DNA of 64,000 nt from Diploscapter coronatus (GCA_964036155.1 OZ038423.1:60775249-60839248), one strand, 5' to 3'; shown: positions 36,762 through 49,166, counted from the stretch's first letter. Numbers and translations are program-made. The notes: a model not told the origin generated them from the letters alone.

Positions 36762-37722
36762 ATTTTTCAGTGATAAAACGATATTTTAAAAGAAAAAGTG
36801 AAAATTCGGAAGAATGGAAAATTGGGTGCGAGACATGAAATTTTGGCGAAAAACGCTAAATAAGGAAGAAGTCTGCTATAAAGCGACACCTAAAGATTAA
36901 GTATGCCCGTTGATCCTCGTAGAATCGCCCCAGTAAGGCATTTTTCAACGAATTTCAGAATTCTTCAAAATTAGAAGTTTGTTTGAAGTGCACTTGAATT
37001 ATTGAAAATTTTATTTATGAACTTTTTTCATTTTGCTTCAAAAAATCTGCATTTTTGGGGAAGACATTTAGAAAAAATCACGAAATGATCAATACAGAAA
37101 GCAAATGTGGTTTTGCCTAATCGGAAAAATTGATGGCAAAGAAAGAATTGTAAATTTAGAACCGGGAAATTTCCTAGATTTCGAAAGCTTTGACTTTAGC
37201 TATCATAAGATTCCATGAGAAATAAAGATAAACTTTAATAAATTACAAACAATTTTGATCCTTTGCGGCCGTTATTTAAAAAGAATACCAATAATATGAA
37301 GTGAAAGTTAAAGAAAAATTAAACTTGCAAAGTAGCTACAAAGTTGAGATCAATCTTATCGTATTTGGAATGTGGTGAAGTATGTATTGACATGGAAATA
37401 AATGAAGAAAACGTCATATCTAATACTTTAAAAATAACAAAATATTATTTTAGTGAAAAAAGTATTAGCTATGGATTTCCTTAAGTAGTAATAGCATGAA
37501 AATTTGAGATCAATGAAAATAGCTCCAGAATTTTTAAAGCTTGTCTTCACAGAGATTATTCTTGAAAGCGAACTAGATTTATGTGAAATCACTTGGATAA
37601 AGTCGATCTTTCGACTATGGAAAAATGACTCGGCATTTTTTTTTGATAAAACCAAAAATTTTCGACAACAAAAATAAGTGAACCAAAGGCGTGTAGGAAT
37701 GAGAATATAGGTATATGAAAAA

Positions 37723-37870
37723 CAGACTTGGAAAATTTAGAACCAGTTAACCATATGAGACGAGATAGTCTTATCAAGAGAGAAAATTACATGCCTTCTT
37801 TCTGTCTCTCGATAAGCTACACTATCTCGTTTCATGCGGTTAACCGAATTTCGAAACTTTCCAAGTCTGC
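37723..37870. repeat. Imperfect inverted repeat (MITE-like hairpin)
   Basis: Two arms of about 65 bases face each other around a centre of about 12 bases (37791-37802). The left arm has CAGACTTGGAAAATTT, GTTAACC, GACGAGATAGT and TTATCAAGAGAGA. The right arm, read as its complement, has CAGACTTGGAAAGTTTCG, GGTTAACCG, AACGAGATAGT and TTATCGAGAGACA, with small insertions. It could be a palindromic non-autonomous DNA element. Confidence 0.65.
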
Positions 37871-38373
37871 ATGAAAAATAGACCGAATAGGTCTGTTCAA
37901 AAGAGGAATAAATTATAATAAATTAAAGTTACTTCGAATTTGAAAAGAAATTCCTCACGAAAAGTGCATTTTTTCCTAGTTTTTATGTAAAAATTTCTTT
38001 CAAATTCAAGTTTCGCAAAATGAAGAAGTTCAATAAAGGCAATATGCAAAGTGCACGCGAACTTACGTCCAGGTTTCTTTAAATATGGAAATTGGCTTAC
38101 TATAAATTTCACTCATTTGTAAGCTTCACCCGTTATAAAGATTCGGGGTATTTGAAAATCTCTCGACTTAACGAAATTGGATGTATATGTATGGCTAGGA
38201 AAGAAATGAAAGCACTCAATTTTTCATGCTATATTTTCAAGTTGTAAGTTTGCAACAGTTTCGAATTGTAAAGACCCCTCTTTAGAATAGAGTGAATTAG
38301 CAAATGAGTAAAGTTTACAGTAACCCACCGAAATGATCATTTGATTGAGCGAATTGTGATTTCCGACCAAATT

Positions 38374-41300
38374 CTAGAGCTGTTCGAAAATGGGTGGAGG
38401 CTGAGAGTTGTGCGGGTCTGGGGACGAGAGGGACTGAAAATTTTGTATCTTCTTCAATTCGATTGAATAATACTGTTCAAAATGTTGATAAGATTAAAAA
38501 TCTACCTGTTCATCCAGATTCTGTGTCGAATTGTTACTGATGGTGCTTTGAGTGTCGTCGTCAGGCCTCTGATCGTGCCCCCTGCGTCTCGCGTTCATGA
38601 AGAAATTAGCGACTGTGGTCGGATCCAGGCCGAGTTGCTGAAATCATACGCATATTTGGATGGACAACCTGGAAACCTCAAGCCGCATGAAATAGCATGG
38701 GAAACGAGTTTTTCCCTAACATTCCTTGCACTATTTTGCATGGTTTGAAGTTTCCAAATAATCGTTGGATGAAAAAATCGAATAAATTTTTTTATAACAG
38801 ATTATAATTATAATATAATTTTTAAGGCCAATTTCTGAACATAAAATATTTAGCTCATCCTAAGTCAGTCATTTGAAAAAATAGGAAATTTATTACGGGA
38901 ACTTTTATGCAAAAACTAAAAATTCTTTAAAACGAGTTAACTTCGAGATTTTGAAACTTTCGAACCTGGCTGATGGTGAGCTGCATTTCACGAGAGGGAC
39001 GCTTCGTCTCGCGGAAGATCGCCTGCAAATTTTTAATTGCTAAACTACCATAGAGATTCTTAGAAGAAAATGTGCTAGTTTTCAATAATCAACATGTCCA
39101 GGATTTTTTGCGAAGGTTACTCTGTTGAAGTCAATTAATTAGATTACTTTTTAGTATGAAAAGATATCGCCTGGATATTTATGAATACTTCATTTTTCCA
39201 CATTAGATATGCTTTACTGAAGGTCTAGCAAAGTTTTACGAAGATACTTTTGTGGGAAATATTTAAGTGATCTTTCTAGATGATTTATGAATTAACTAAA
39301 GTCAGAATTTTCATCGTCTTTTTAGAAAGTGCTGAAACATAGGTTATTAAAATTAGCAATAGAGTCAGAGGTTTGATTAGGTCAGATGAGTATGCATATA
39401 GATGTAACTGAGCTGCATAGAAATAAGTCTACCGCTCTGAGCTATTTTAAGAGCCGAAGCATAGTCTTCTTGCGTTCGCTACCCCTTATTTAGTCTTACC
39501 ACTTTGTTGGAAAATAGTTTGTGGAAAAGAAGTTTCTACAAATGGATAAGAGTAACTCGAGGGCAACTAGTGCAGAAGGCCGAAACATACCTGAAGCGTT
39601 CTCCTCTGAATGTCGGTGAAAACGAGTCGCGGCTTTTTGGGTGCCTGGGTCTGGTTCGGCTGCACTTGCTGCTCTTCTTTTCGCTTGCAGGCTGAAATAT
39701 CGAATTTAGAAAGAAAGTTGTGGGTTCCAAAATATTCTATATTTTGACCCATTTTTAGACTAAATACATATGACCATTGATTGAAAAGCTATTCTATATA
39801 TATATATATATAAGTGAATAAAATAAGGTAGCTAAAAATAGTTTATAGGCTTGAACAAATTCCAGTTAGACCATTTAAAACCATCTCGAGCTACACCCGT
39901 GCTGAATTTTCAAATCACTCCGACTCCCGCCCGTTGGTGTGCCCCCGTTCACTCATCGGGCTTCTAGTCGATGCGCTGTCGCGTTGCCTCTTCAAGGACG
40001 GAAAGCTGCGCCCTCCTCCCTTTCAAGGCTCTACGTTTTCGATTTCCCATAACCCTCTTGTCCCCCACTAATTCTGCGTCTTTTCCCCCTGGTATCTCGC
40101 TTTTCTGCACCTCCATTCCATACTATTTCTGAGTTTCTCTGCCTCTTTGCTTCACTGTGCCTGAATTTTCAGCGCTGTTGCGAATTTTCCAACAAAACGA
40201 CGCGTTTAGAAAGCGTATTTTCCAATAATTTCAGCGATTTTATGTTATTTGTTACGCTGTTTTGTACTTTTTCAAATTTTCGGTCCCTCAATTTTCAAGA
40301 CCTATTTTCTCACATTTTCCCGAGAGCCTCATGCTTTTGCTTTTCGCGCAGTCTTCGCCCCGGCAAAGGAAATTCTCTGCGTACTTTCCCCTTTATATTT
40401 CTCTTCTTTCTATCTTTTCGTCTCTCTCAATTACAAACACTATTTCCCTAAAATCCATCGATTGTTTGAAAAGCCTAGACATCGTTTGAAAATACGAGAG
40501 GAAAAGCCTAAAAGCCGAGGAATAGTGTTAGAAATTGGTAGAGAAAAAGAGCGAGAGAGCGAGAAATAGCATGGAATTTTCAGAGGAGCGAAAGAAGAAG
40601 AGCACCGCCCCCTGTTTCCTCTTTGGCTAGAATTATTGACAGCCTTCGGCTGTTTTCTTTCGAACTACCGTATCTCTGCTTTGACAAATCAGAAAATCCA
40701 TATCTTTCCAAAAATCGGAGTGTGGATTGGAGCCGAGAACAAAAACGGGGGAAGGGATGTCTGGGCGGGTCGATAAGCCACTGAGCAGCTATGAGTGCGC
40801 TCTGGAAAATCGACGCTTTTCGCGTGTTTATGTTCTTGCGGAGCGCCGTCTATTGATTACCGTTAATGAACAGCGAGCGGCGGACAATTTGCGCAAAATT
40901 TGAGCGAATGGCGAACATTTTTAGAGGCACACAATTTTTCACCCAACAGTCTCGTATCGACATTCAATAAATGCAGAAAATTGCAAGTTTTGGCGGGAAA
41001 ATGTGAAAGTTTTGAATTTCTCTTTAAACTTTTATTGCAAAATTTCGTTAAATTGAGCAAAAAACATGAGATTTTTCATTTTTATAAATGTTTCATTAAT
41101 TATCCTGATGAAAGAAAATTCTTATCCAAAAATAAAAGCATGATCTGCATATCTTCTATGCTTATCCCTTGTACTCTAGAGACGGACACTGTAATTTGCA
41201 TACATTTTTCTTTTTCTCCATCTTTTACCTCTAAACCTTCAATGCTATTTATCTTTGCTCTATTTTCTCTCTCTAAATGTTCAATACTATTTTCCTTCCT

Positions 41301-44300
41301 TTCTAGCATCTGTCGTTTACAGATGGGGTACTTCTCATATGAGGGATTAGCTTGCTTGTCTGTTCCACTCCCTTTCCATATAGGCTTATCCGCGCGTATT
41401 CAATCGAAAGCTAATTACTCTAATTATCTCTGAAAGAGAATAATTAACTAGACAATAAATTGAGATAATTAGCCTAATTAAATCGATCTATTGAATACTT
41501 TCCTTTGGTAAATATGAAATACTAAACCACTGAGCACTAAACTACGAAAAATGATCCAAACAAATGATAATCTTGAAATCTATCCCAAAGTATCACTAAA
41601 AATTGGATACTCTTTCAAATAGATATCAAAGTTTGGTTTTTTAATGTTCAAATACTTTCGAATGACTAAACTATGAAGAAATATTCAGATGAAAGTATTT
41701 TAAACCATATCCCAAGTTTTTAAATTAGATTTTTCCAAAATCTCAATTTTTTTCTCGACCTAAAAACCCCCTTTCAATTTCCTTAGTACCAGCTGGTCTG
41801 GAGTGGTTAGAGCATTCGACCATCCTCCTAACATGGGATTAGAATAGCTTCATTCTATCTCTTCCATCTCAATATTTTTCATACTATTTCCCCTTTTCTC
41901 TGTTTTCCCTCTCATCTTTTCACACTATTTCTCCTTCTCTGCATCTTTCCCTTTTCCCTCTTAGGAACTGACAAAAGATAAATTGCCTCTGGCTTTGGTG
42001 TGTGGGTGCTTATTTTGTTTGCGCCTTTCCCAGAGAGCCGAAAGACCATTATATTTTCGACAGATTTAGGAGATTTTAATCTAGCCGCAAAATTAAAAAC
42101 CAACATGATTTGCCGAAATTTGGCTTTTCAAATCCCAATTCTCAAAAATTCGATCAAATAATTTTTCTAAGACACGAAAAGCTGAATTAACTCGACTCGA
42201 AGCAAACAAAACAATACCAAACTAATGTATCAGCCAAATTTTAATCAAAATATACCATCTTCTAATAGGATTTTTAAAAAAAATTATATTTTTCAACGTG
42301 ATTAATAAAAATTCTACTAACCTGCTAAACGCAGAGCGGACATTCGTTGGAATTCGGGTTCCTGGAGCCATTTGGCCATGCGACGAAACGTCTCCCGACC
42401 GCTTTTTAGCTTCGACCAGGGCTTCGGGTTACGCAGCAAATCCGATAAAGTGCCTTGGGACCTGAAAATGATTGACTTTGAGATTTTTTTATTTCTTCAG
42501 CTTTAAAAATATAATTGTTATTTTTTGATCAAAGGTAATACTAACATCAGAAAAATATCGAAATTCTTTTCCAAATTAAAATCATGTTTGAAACTTAACA
42601 AAATCGAAATTTTCCAGCATAAAGACGTTTGTCCTTCAAGGTTTCCCTACAAAAATGTAAATCTTTCTTCAGAAATTCTATTCGTTTCAATTTTTTTCAA
42701 AAAATTCCCCCTTTTGAATTTTCACTTAGCAAAATCCCCTTCCTTTTCTCCTTTTCTACCGACTACAATTCACAATCAGTCAGTGCCTGTGTGGCTAATC
42801 GCATTGCAAAGCTCGCCGCACGACAAGCTCTGAGTCAAATCGAATTATCACTTCGAATCAACAAATCAAAACGAGCCGGCCAAATGGCCCAGCGGCTAAC
42901 GAACCTGACCAACTATAGCATAATTTTGACTAATTTTTGCCAAAAATAACTGTTCAAAAATTTTCGGAATTTTGATAACAAAGAAAAAAACTCCTTCGCC
43001 CAATTTTATGTGAAAAAGTGCTAATTTGGCATTTTTGCAGATCTTTTAAAACAAATGATCTTGAAAATTTGCATTTGTGTATTAGTCTATGATAAGGAAC
43101 AAAACGAGATCTTTCGACTAAATTTTTTGCTCAAAAATTAGCATAAAAAGTCTACCTGCAGAGAACCCTTTGCGCGAAAATGGCTTGAGGGATAGAGTAT
43201 CGCTTGAGTTCGGCGGAGATACGGCTTGCCAGTTCCTGAAAGAGAATTCTTGAAAGTGTTTGAAAATCACATCTTTTGTTGAAAAAATGCAAGCATCTTT
43301 TTCAACCAACCTTCGTATTCAACTCCTCCCCATCGTCGTCCTCCAATTCACCAAGAAGATCATCTTCTCCAGACATCGGCTGGTGCTGGAGCTGGTGTCT
43401 CTGGAAATTATTCTCAATCTTTTTCTAAAGACTACTTTTGAAATCTTTATCCTATTCTTTTCTATAAAATAATCTTTTTTTTTTTTTTTTTAATTTTCTG
43501 AAATGTTACTTGCTGAATAGTTTTATATAAGTTTTTCTTCGAAAATTTGGTTTCTCTAGACGAATCCTTTACTCTCACCTGAACAATGTCATTTCGCATC
43601 TCACTGCCAACCGGAACGATGACTACAGGGATTTTGCCATTCATCCTCGGCGAGTCGTCCTTCATCGAATGAGGACTCTGAAAAGCCCAATAATTAGATG
43701 ATTCAGTAAGCCATCAAATTAGAATTAATTTGAAAAAGTATAAAGAAAAATCCAAGAACTCTTTTTCCCCTATCCCATCATCATTTTTTTAATTTCATAA
43801 ATCTTCAAAAATGTATCACAAGAAATCCGAAATTGGCATAAATTCAGGAAAAGAACTAGAAAAAAAAATTAAAAATTGCAGTAATTTTCATAAAATACCG
43901 TACCTCTTCATCGTGTGGCTCTCCATCTTCCTGCTCGTAGACAGGATAATTTTCGAGTTTCGGCGAGTGCATCTGAATATCGTAACTCGGCGTGAAATTC
44001 GACGTCGAGTATTGGATGTCCTGAAAATTCAATATTTTATTTTATTGTTGCAAAAATTCGAAAGCTGAAGATATTGTAAATTATAGTTCTTTTAGTCGAA
44101 TTCATGATCTAATGGATACCTCTTTCAAAAAATAAAAAATAACATTTTTCTTATGTTTAAAGAAACCTTGTCTAAAACAAAGATATTTTGTGATACTGTT
44201 CAAATTAAAGGCTTTAAATTAATAACACAAACTAGGATCATTTTTACCTGATGATTCGTGGGCATGTTTGCCGAGTCCCCGTTGCCGTAATCGTCGGACG

Positions 44301-47300
44301 GATTCGACACCACAGCGTCATCTGGAATAATCACGTTGGCTTTTATTCCTGTATTATGTTTAAATTTTCATTTTAGAAATAAAAATTTCAAAGTATGCTT
44401 CAAAGATTTCTAGGAATTGATGATTTCGATTATTTCAATTACTCGCCATTATGCTGTTTCTTAAAAGTACAAAAATGATCAATTTTTCCTATTTCCATTA
44501 TGTTTCTCTACTCTTTCTAATTTTCCAACTTCGGAAATACTTTGGAAGCATGGAAATAGTGTGAGAAATATGACTTGGGAAAAGATATAGAAAAGGGGAA
44601 TAGTATCCAAACAATGTGAGAGTAAAAAGAAGCCAGACGAAATGCAACCCGATCTCTCATTTCCATATCGCCGCAGGCAGCGAGTAAACATGGCTAGCAT
44701 ACGCCATTTGGCGATATGAAATGGAAGGAAGTGAAAAATAGCATTAGAAAGAGAAAGAAAGAATAGAAAATACGAAGAAACCATTTTTTCAACATTACAT
44801 AAAAATCATAAAACCACTTTTGAAAATTTATGAATCCTACTAGAAAAGAAAGGAAAAGATACTGTGAAAAATAATAGGAAAAAGGTTGAAATATACAGAA
44901 ATTCTGCCTAAAAATTGATAAGAAATCCGCGATTTTCAGAAAGAAAATCTTTTCTCTTAAATCGGCCTAGAGAACTATAAGAAATCCCTTAGATATTCAG
45001 GAAAAAGGAATTTTATAATTTCGGGTATTTAAAAATCAGAATAAATGTCTATGCTCTGTTCATCGACTGTTTTATTGATTTTCAAATTAGAATAAAATCT
45101 GCCTACTCTGTTCATCCTCCTCCTCCCCTTCGTGCTTCAGATCGTATTCGTACTTGATGCTCACGTTGTAGCTGTTGTATGAGGATTGGGTAGAGGGCGG
45201 GAAGAAGTAGCTGCAAATTTTTCATGATTCAAAAAATCACTTTTTTCATTTGTAAAAAAAATATGATAAAAAGTGGGTTTTTCTTTAAAAATTTAATAAA
45301 ATTTTATAATATAGATTCTAACTTGATATTATTAGTCCTTTCGGGCTGGGGCGAGGCCGACCTGCCGCCATTGAACTTGTCTCCGCCGTTCGATGAAGTC
45401 ACCGTCGAAATGGGCGGCAATGGCTGAAGCGTTGTCAGAGTAGCATAATTACTGAAATTTGGCAAAATTAAAAACGCATGGTCAGGTCCAAATCCTTCAA
45501 GAGACTATTTTTGCCAGAGTTTGAATAATTAGATCAGGTTCTTATGGTTTGATCAATTAGTTTTTTCCTACTAAAATTTTTCTTGGTTACCTCAACTTCC
45601 TCTATTTTTCTATCCATATAAAAATCTAGCTTATTTCCCTTAAAATAGTCAGTCTTATGGTCAGCTTTTGAAAATTGCGATTTTTCTCGAGAAAAAATAC
45701 AAATATTTCTAAATTCCGGGGTTACATTTTTAGTTTCTTTTCGGTTTTCTTTGAAAACTTCTATAGGACTCATTCAGGCTTTTCCCTTCCAAAGGTGCTC
45801 ATCTGTCTTTTTCTCTTCGTCTCCCCCATTTTCCATACTATTTCCTCGTTTCTTTTATCTTTCCCCTCACCAAAAAGTCATGGCGATTACTCTTTTGCGC
45901 TTCACATGTCAAGCTCTCTATATGCCAATTTAGAGAGCATTCGAAAACGAGAGGCGAAAAGAGAAAAACATAGACAATTTATCTATCTCTTTCTCTCCTT
46001 CTTTTCTACCCTATTTCTCCCTAATTCTCAAGGGAACTTTTCTGCTTCTTTAGTCCCTCTCGTAGCTTATTGCTCTTCAATATCTCTAGATCTTGCGCCC
46101 GTTTTGGGATGAAAAGAGATAACACTTGTGCTCCCATTTAGCATATCACTTTTGGTAGATCCTCGGTTCAAGGGGGTATATCCAAGAAAAGCTTAGGTAA
46201 GATTGGATTTGTAAAAGTCAAATAATAAAAGGTTCTAGATTTTCAAGTCACTTTCGGAAATTTCGAAATAAGTAAATAGGCTTCAAATTTAAATCTGGCT
46301 AAGCATAATTCTAGAAATATTAATACGTGACGTTAGCCCCCATTTGTGGTAGAAAATATTCGAAAATTTCACTCACCAATCTAGCATGAATAAAGTTTCA
46401 ACAATTCGAACTTGAAAATAGTACAAGTCAAAAATTTAGGATGAAAATGGATTTTTTCTAGTATCGCAAATTAAAATTCATCCTTTTCTCTAGTTCTCTA
46501 AAGTCACATACTATTTCCCAATTCAAGAGTGAAATCCTTCGATATCCCCAAAATCGGCTCCCACGTTTTCATCATCATTCACAAAAAATTCCATTTTTCG
46601 GTCTCTCAAAATTCTCAACTATTTCCCAAACTTATTCCCCTTTTCTTTTCTGTCTCTAATTTGCATGATATTTCCCCGAAAATTCATATATGCGTCGAGA
46701 GAACGAACGAGATTTTCGAGAAAATAGAAAAACACTCCAAGCCCTTTTATGGCATCTTTTTCCAATGCAAAATCAGCGAAAACTTGAGTCATGCTCGATA
46801 TGAGTTAGGAAAAACGGATTTTTTAGGATATCTAACTTTTCGATAGCATTTTCCACTTTCGGTACCAACTTCCCACAAAAATAATCGAAGTTTTCGATTT
46901 TTAGGGTTCATCGACTTGGATAGGTTTCAAACTATCTCCAGTAAAGGCAAGTAAGATTTTATTTGATTTACGATACTCGAAACTAATTTACTGTTAGAAA
47001 CAAGTAAAGCTACTAACCCATAAATAGTTGCGGCGCTTGGGCTGCTCCCCGAATAAGCGTCCAGGTACGGGTTGTGGTCGTCGGCTGAAACTGGAAATTT
47101 AAAAATTTTCAAAAACCATATTTAATTTCTTAATTTAAAAAAAAAAATTTTACATAACCAATTCGTGCAAAGAAAATTTTAAATTTGCACAAAAAGAAAT
47201 TCTTGTAAGAAAAGTAAAATTTTCAGAAAAAATACATTAAAAACTAACCTCCATTATTATGGTTGGAGGTCGGAGAGGTGAGTGCAGCGCTGAGCAGAGG

Positions 47301-47342
47301 GTCGGCCGCCAGCGTCGTCCCGCCCGAGTCCAAGCCTTCCAT
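38374..47342 (-). CDS. onecut: ONECUT (CUT domain plus homeodomain) transcription factor
   Basis: About fourteen exons. The start MEGLDSGGTTLAADPLLSAL is at 47342, right after a TTTCAG acceptor. The N-terminal region is Ser/Asn/Pro rich and acidic (DIQYSTSNFTPSYDIQMHSP). The CUT domain spans two exons: ELASRISAELKRYSIPQAIF with FAQRVLCR (43156-43240) and SQGTLSDLLRNPKPWSKL, FRRMAKWLQEPEFQRM (42323-42461). The homeodomain is split over three exons: PKKPRLVFTDIQRRTLQ (near 39600), AIFRETKRPSREMQLTISQ (near 39000) and LGLDPTTVANFFMNARRR (near 38600). FFMNARRR and the single CUT repeat are diagnostic of ONECUT/HNF6 rather than CUX or SATB. The protein ends PPPIFEQL with TAG at 38374-38376. In animals ONECUT factors drive neuronal and endodermal programmes. 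Introns of 1.5-2.6 kb hold repeats and may hold enhancers. An extra 5' exon is possible upstream. Confidence 0.9.
39795..39812. repeat. (TA)n microsatellite
   Basis: Pure TA dinucleotide run of about 18 bases in a large ONECUT intron. Confidence 0.9.
40639..40653. other. Perfect hairpin followed by T-run
   Basis: ACAGCC-TTC-GGCTGT followed by TTTTC, inside an unusually GC-rich intronic block (about 40580-40900). It is structurally similar to a terminator stem, but its role in a eukaryotic intron is unknown. Confidence 0.5.
41397..41497. repeat. Inverted repeat with TAATTA cores
   Basis: Arms at 41397-41430 and 41462-41497 are near-complementary (TATTCAAT...CTAATTATCTC against GAGATAATTAG...ATTGAATA). 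They surround a spacer of about 31 bases. Both arms carry TAATTA-N3-TAATTA. Confidence 0.6.
44659..44724. repeat. Short inverted repeat in an ONECUT intron
   Basis: ATTTCCATATCGCC at 44659-44672 pairs with GGCGATATGAAAT at 44710-44722. The inner palindrome GCCATTTGGC is at 44703-44712. It lies between CTATTTC-motif copies. Confidence 0.5.
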
Positions 47343-49166
47343 ACGGCGTCCTGAAACTTTGTCAACAAATGAAAAATTTTTGAGAAAGGGGTAGATTTTC
47401 GAAAATGTGGATAAAATCAGCAAGTTTCAGAGGAAAAAGGCAATTATTTTATTTCTTAACTGCTGTAAACTTAATAGTTTTCGAAAAAACATAGAAAAGT
47501 TTGAAAGAAAAGAATGCAGAAAACGAAAATATCAGGATCTGGCGAAACCCTACTTGAGAAAAATTTAATTTTCTGAAAAACGGAAAAAATACAAAATTTT
47601 ATATTCTACCCGAAAGAAAACCAAGAAAACAAAACTGACAATAAAATGAAAAAAAACGAAAGGAATACTGATTCAGGAAAATCTAGAGGGGACTGAAACG
47701 ACGAAGAAAGGAAAAATAAGGTGTCTAAAACCCGGAAAATGCCTCTTCCTCTCCCAAAACTTTATATTACTTTTCTCTCTCTCCATCTTTTCCTCTCCTC
47801 AAAATACTATCTCTTAGTTTTCTCGGACTCTCTAACCTCAATTTTGTGCCTTTACTAGTCACCCCCTCTTGCCTCTGCCCAACTGAAGCACAAATGTCCA
47901 GGCCACAAGCCTTCCGAGGGAATGATGGCGAAATAGCGCTGCGAAAGAGGAAAGTGAAAAAGAGACACGAGAAAAACAGAATGACGAAATAGAATTTGAG
48001 AGCTAAGAGAACGAAAAGAAAAATACGAAAAAAATAGAGAGCATCTTCTCGAAGAGACGCTAGACATCCAGAATTAGAGATAAGGAAAATGCACGAAATA
48101 GTCTGAAAATGTAGGAAATAAAAGAAGTCAAGAAAAGCTAGAGAGTATTCAAAAGGAAGAAGAATACTAATGAGAAGGAGAAATAGCGCGAAAAATTCTA
48201 GGAGGAAAAGAAAACGGCAAACGTTTGGAGTATTGAAAGCGAAGAGGGTCCAGACGATGAGACAGAGCTTTAGCTTGAGTCCTGCACATTTCCTTTCTCG
48301 GGTGGCTTGAAGCCTCTCTCATTTTGCATTTTCTTTTTCTCTAGCTTTCCCCTAAAACTCCGTACTATTTCTCTTTTCTGCTATCTTTTCCTCTCTGCAT
48401 AAGACACTACTATTTCTCCCTTTCTCTAACCATGATTTGCCATCTGCTATATAAGGGGGTTCAAGTAACTATGTCTAGCTTCTGCCTTTTTCTTTTCTCT
48501 CATTATCCACGCTATTTCCCCCGTTCTCTCGTTTCCTTGGCTTTGGCATAACGAATTATCAGAAGAAAATAGCGTGAAGTTAGAGAAAATAAAGGGAGAA
48601 ATAGTATTAGAATTTTAGAAAGTAAAAGAGAATTAGAAGAAATAGCATGCAATTTGTAGAAAATTATAGATGGAGATTGACAGAGTCAGGCCGAAGACAA
48701 GGAAGGAAGAAACTGAGCTCCAAGGCGAAAACAGTACGAATTAGGCAATTATTTTCCTCCGCTCTCTCAATTTTTCACGCTATTTCTCAAAGTTAGCATT
48801 AGATACCGTAATCCCGAAAAGTTTTAGGGAAAAGAGTAATTTTTGCAACAAAAAATCTACAGAAATCGATAAACATAGCTTGAAGGAATGAAGAGAAAGT
48901 GGGATTTTTAGAAAACTCAACCAAGAATCTAACCCACTTGACCAACCTGTCAGAGTCGTGATCCCCGACTCTGTGCCACCAGCCTGGAAGGTTGGAAATC
49001 GTCTGCGTTACGTCGCTACCGAACTCCCTCATTCTAGCCTCCTGAACTCATGAAAAGTTAATATCGTAACTCAAAAATCCATATTTCTCTATTATATTTC
49101 AAGAAACATGATAGTGAATAAGGGATACTGTAGCAAGACTCAAAGAATCTTCATACGGTTAGAAGT

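Larger units (their letters stand above)
36500..38373. other. Convergent intergenic region, about 1.9 kb
   Basis: Lies between the RIF1 stop (plus) and the ONECUT stop (minus). It holds the RIF1 AATAAA (36756-36761), a lone exon-like ATG stretch at 36903-36932 and an imperfect inverted repeat at 37723-37870. Otherwise AT-rich; nothing else recognised. Confidence 0.5.
40119..48788. repeat. Dispersed CTATTTC motif family in ONECUT introns and 5' flank
   Basis: A short motif with consensus close to CATRCTATTTCTCC, usually followed by a pyrimidine-rich stretch such as TTTTCTCTNTCTTTCC, recurs about 25 times in either orientation. Plus-oriented copies include 40121, 40438, 41881, 41922, 45835, 46011, 46507, 47801, 48361, 48408, 48508 and 48777. 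Minus-oriented copies (GAGAAATAGYRTG) include 40519, 40561, 44552, 44596, 44732, 47928, 48091, 48178, 48565, 48597 and 48637. Coding exons interrupt but do not contain it. A single good copy outside this locus is at 36320-36333. Confidence 0.7.

Noticed and set aside
40900..41433. Plus-strand open frame of 177 codons, the longest in the window
   Set aside because: It lies in an ONECUT intron, is rich in Phe, Leu and Ser from pyrimidine runs, contains the CTATTTC motif, and has no splice or start context.
45675..46112. Plus-strand open frame of 145 codons
   Set aside because: Composition reflects pyrimidine-rich repeat DNA in an ONECUT intron; it resembles no protein.
46110..46185. Possible tRNA (GGTTCAAG B-box-like)
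   Set aside because: No A box at suitable distance and no cloverleaf.
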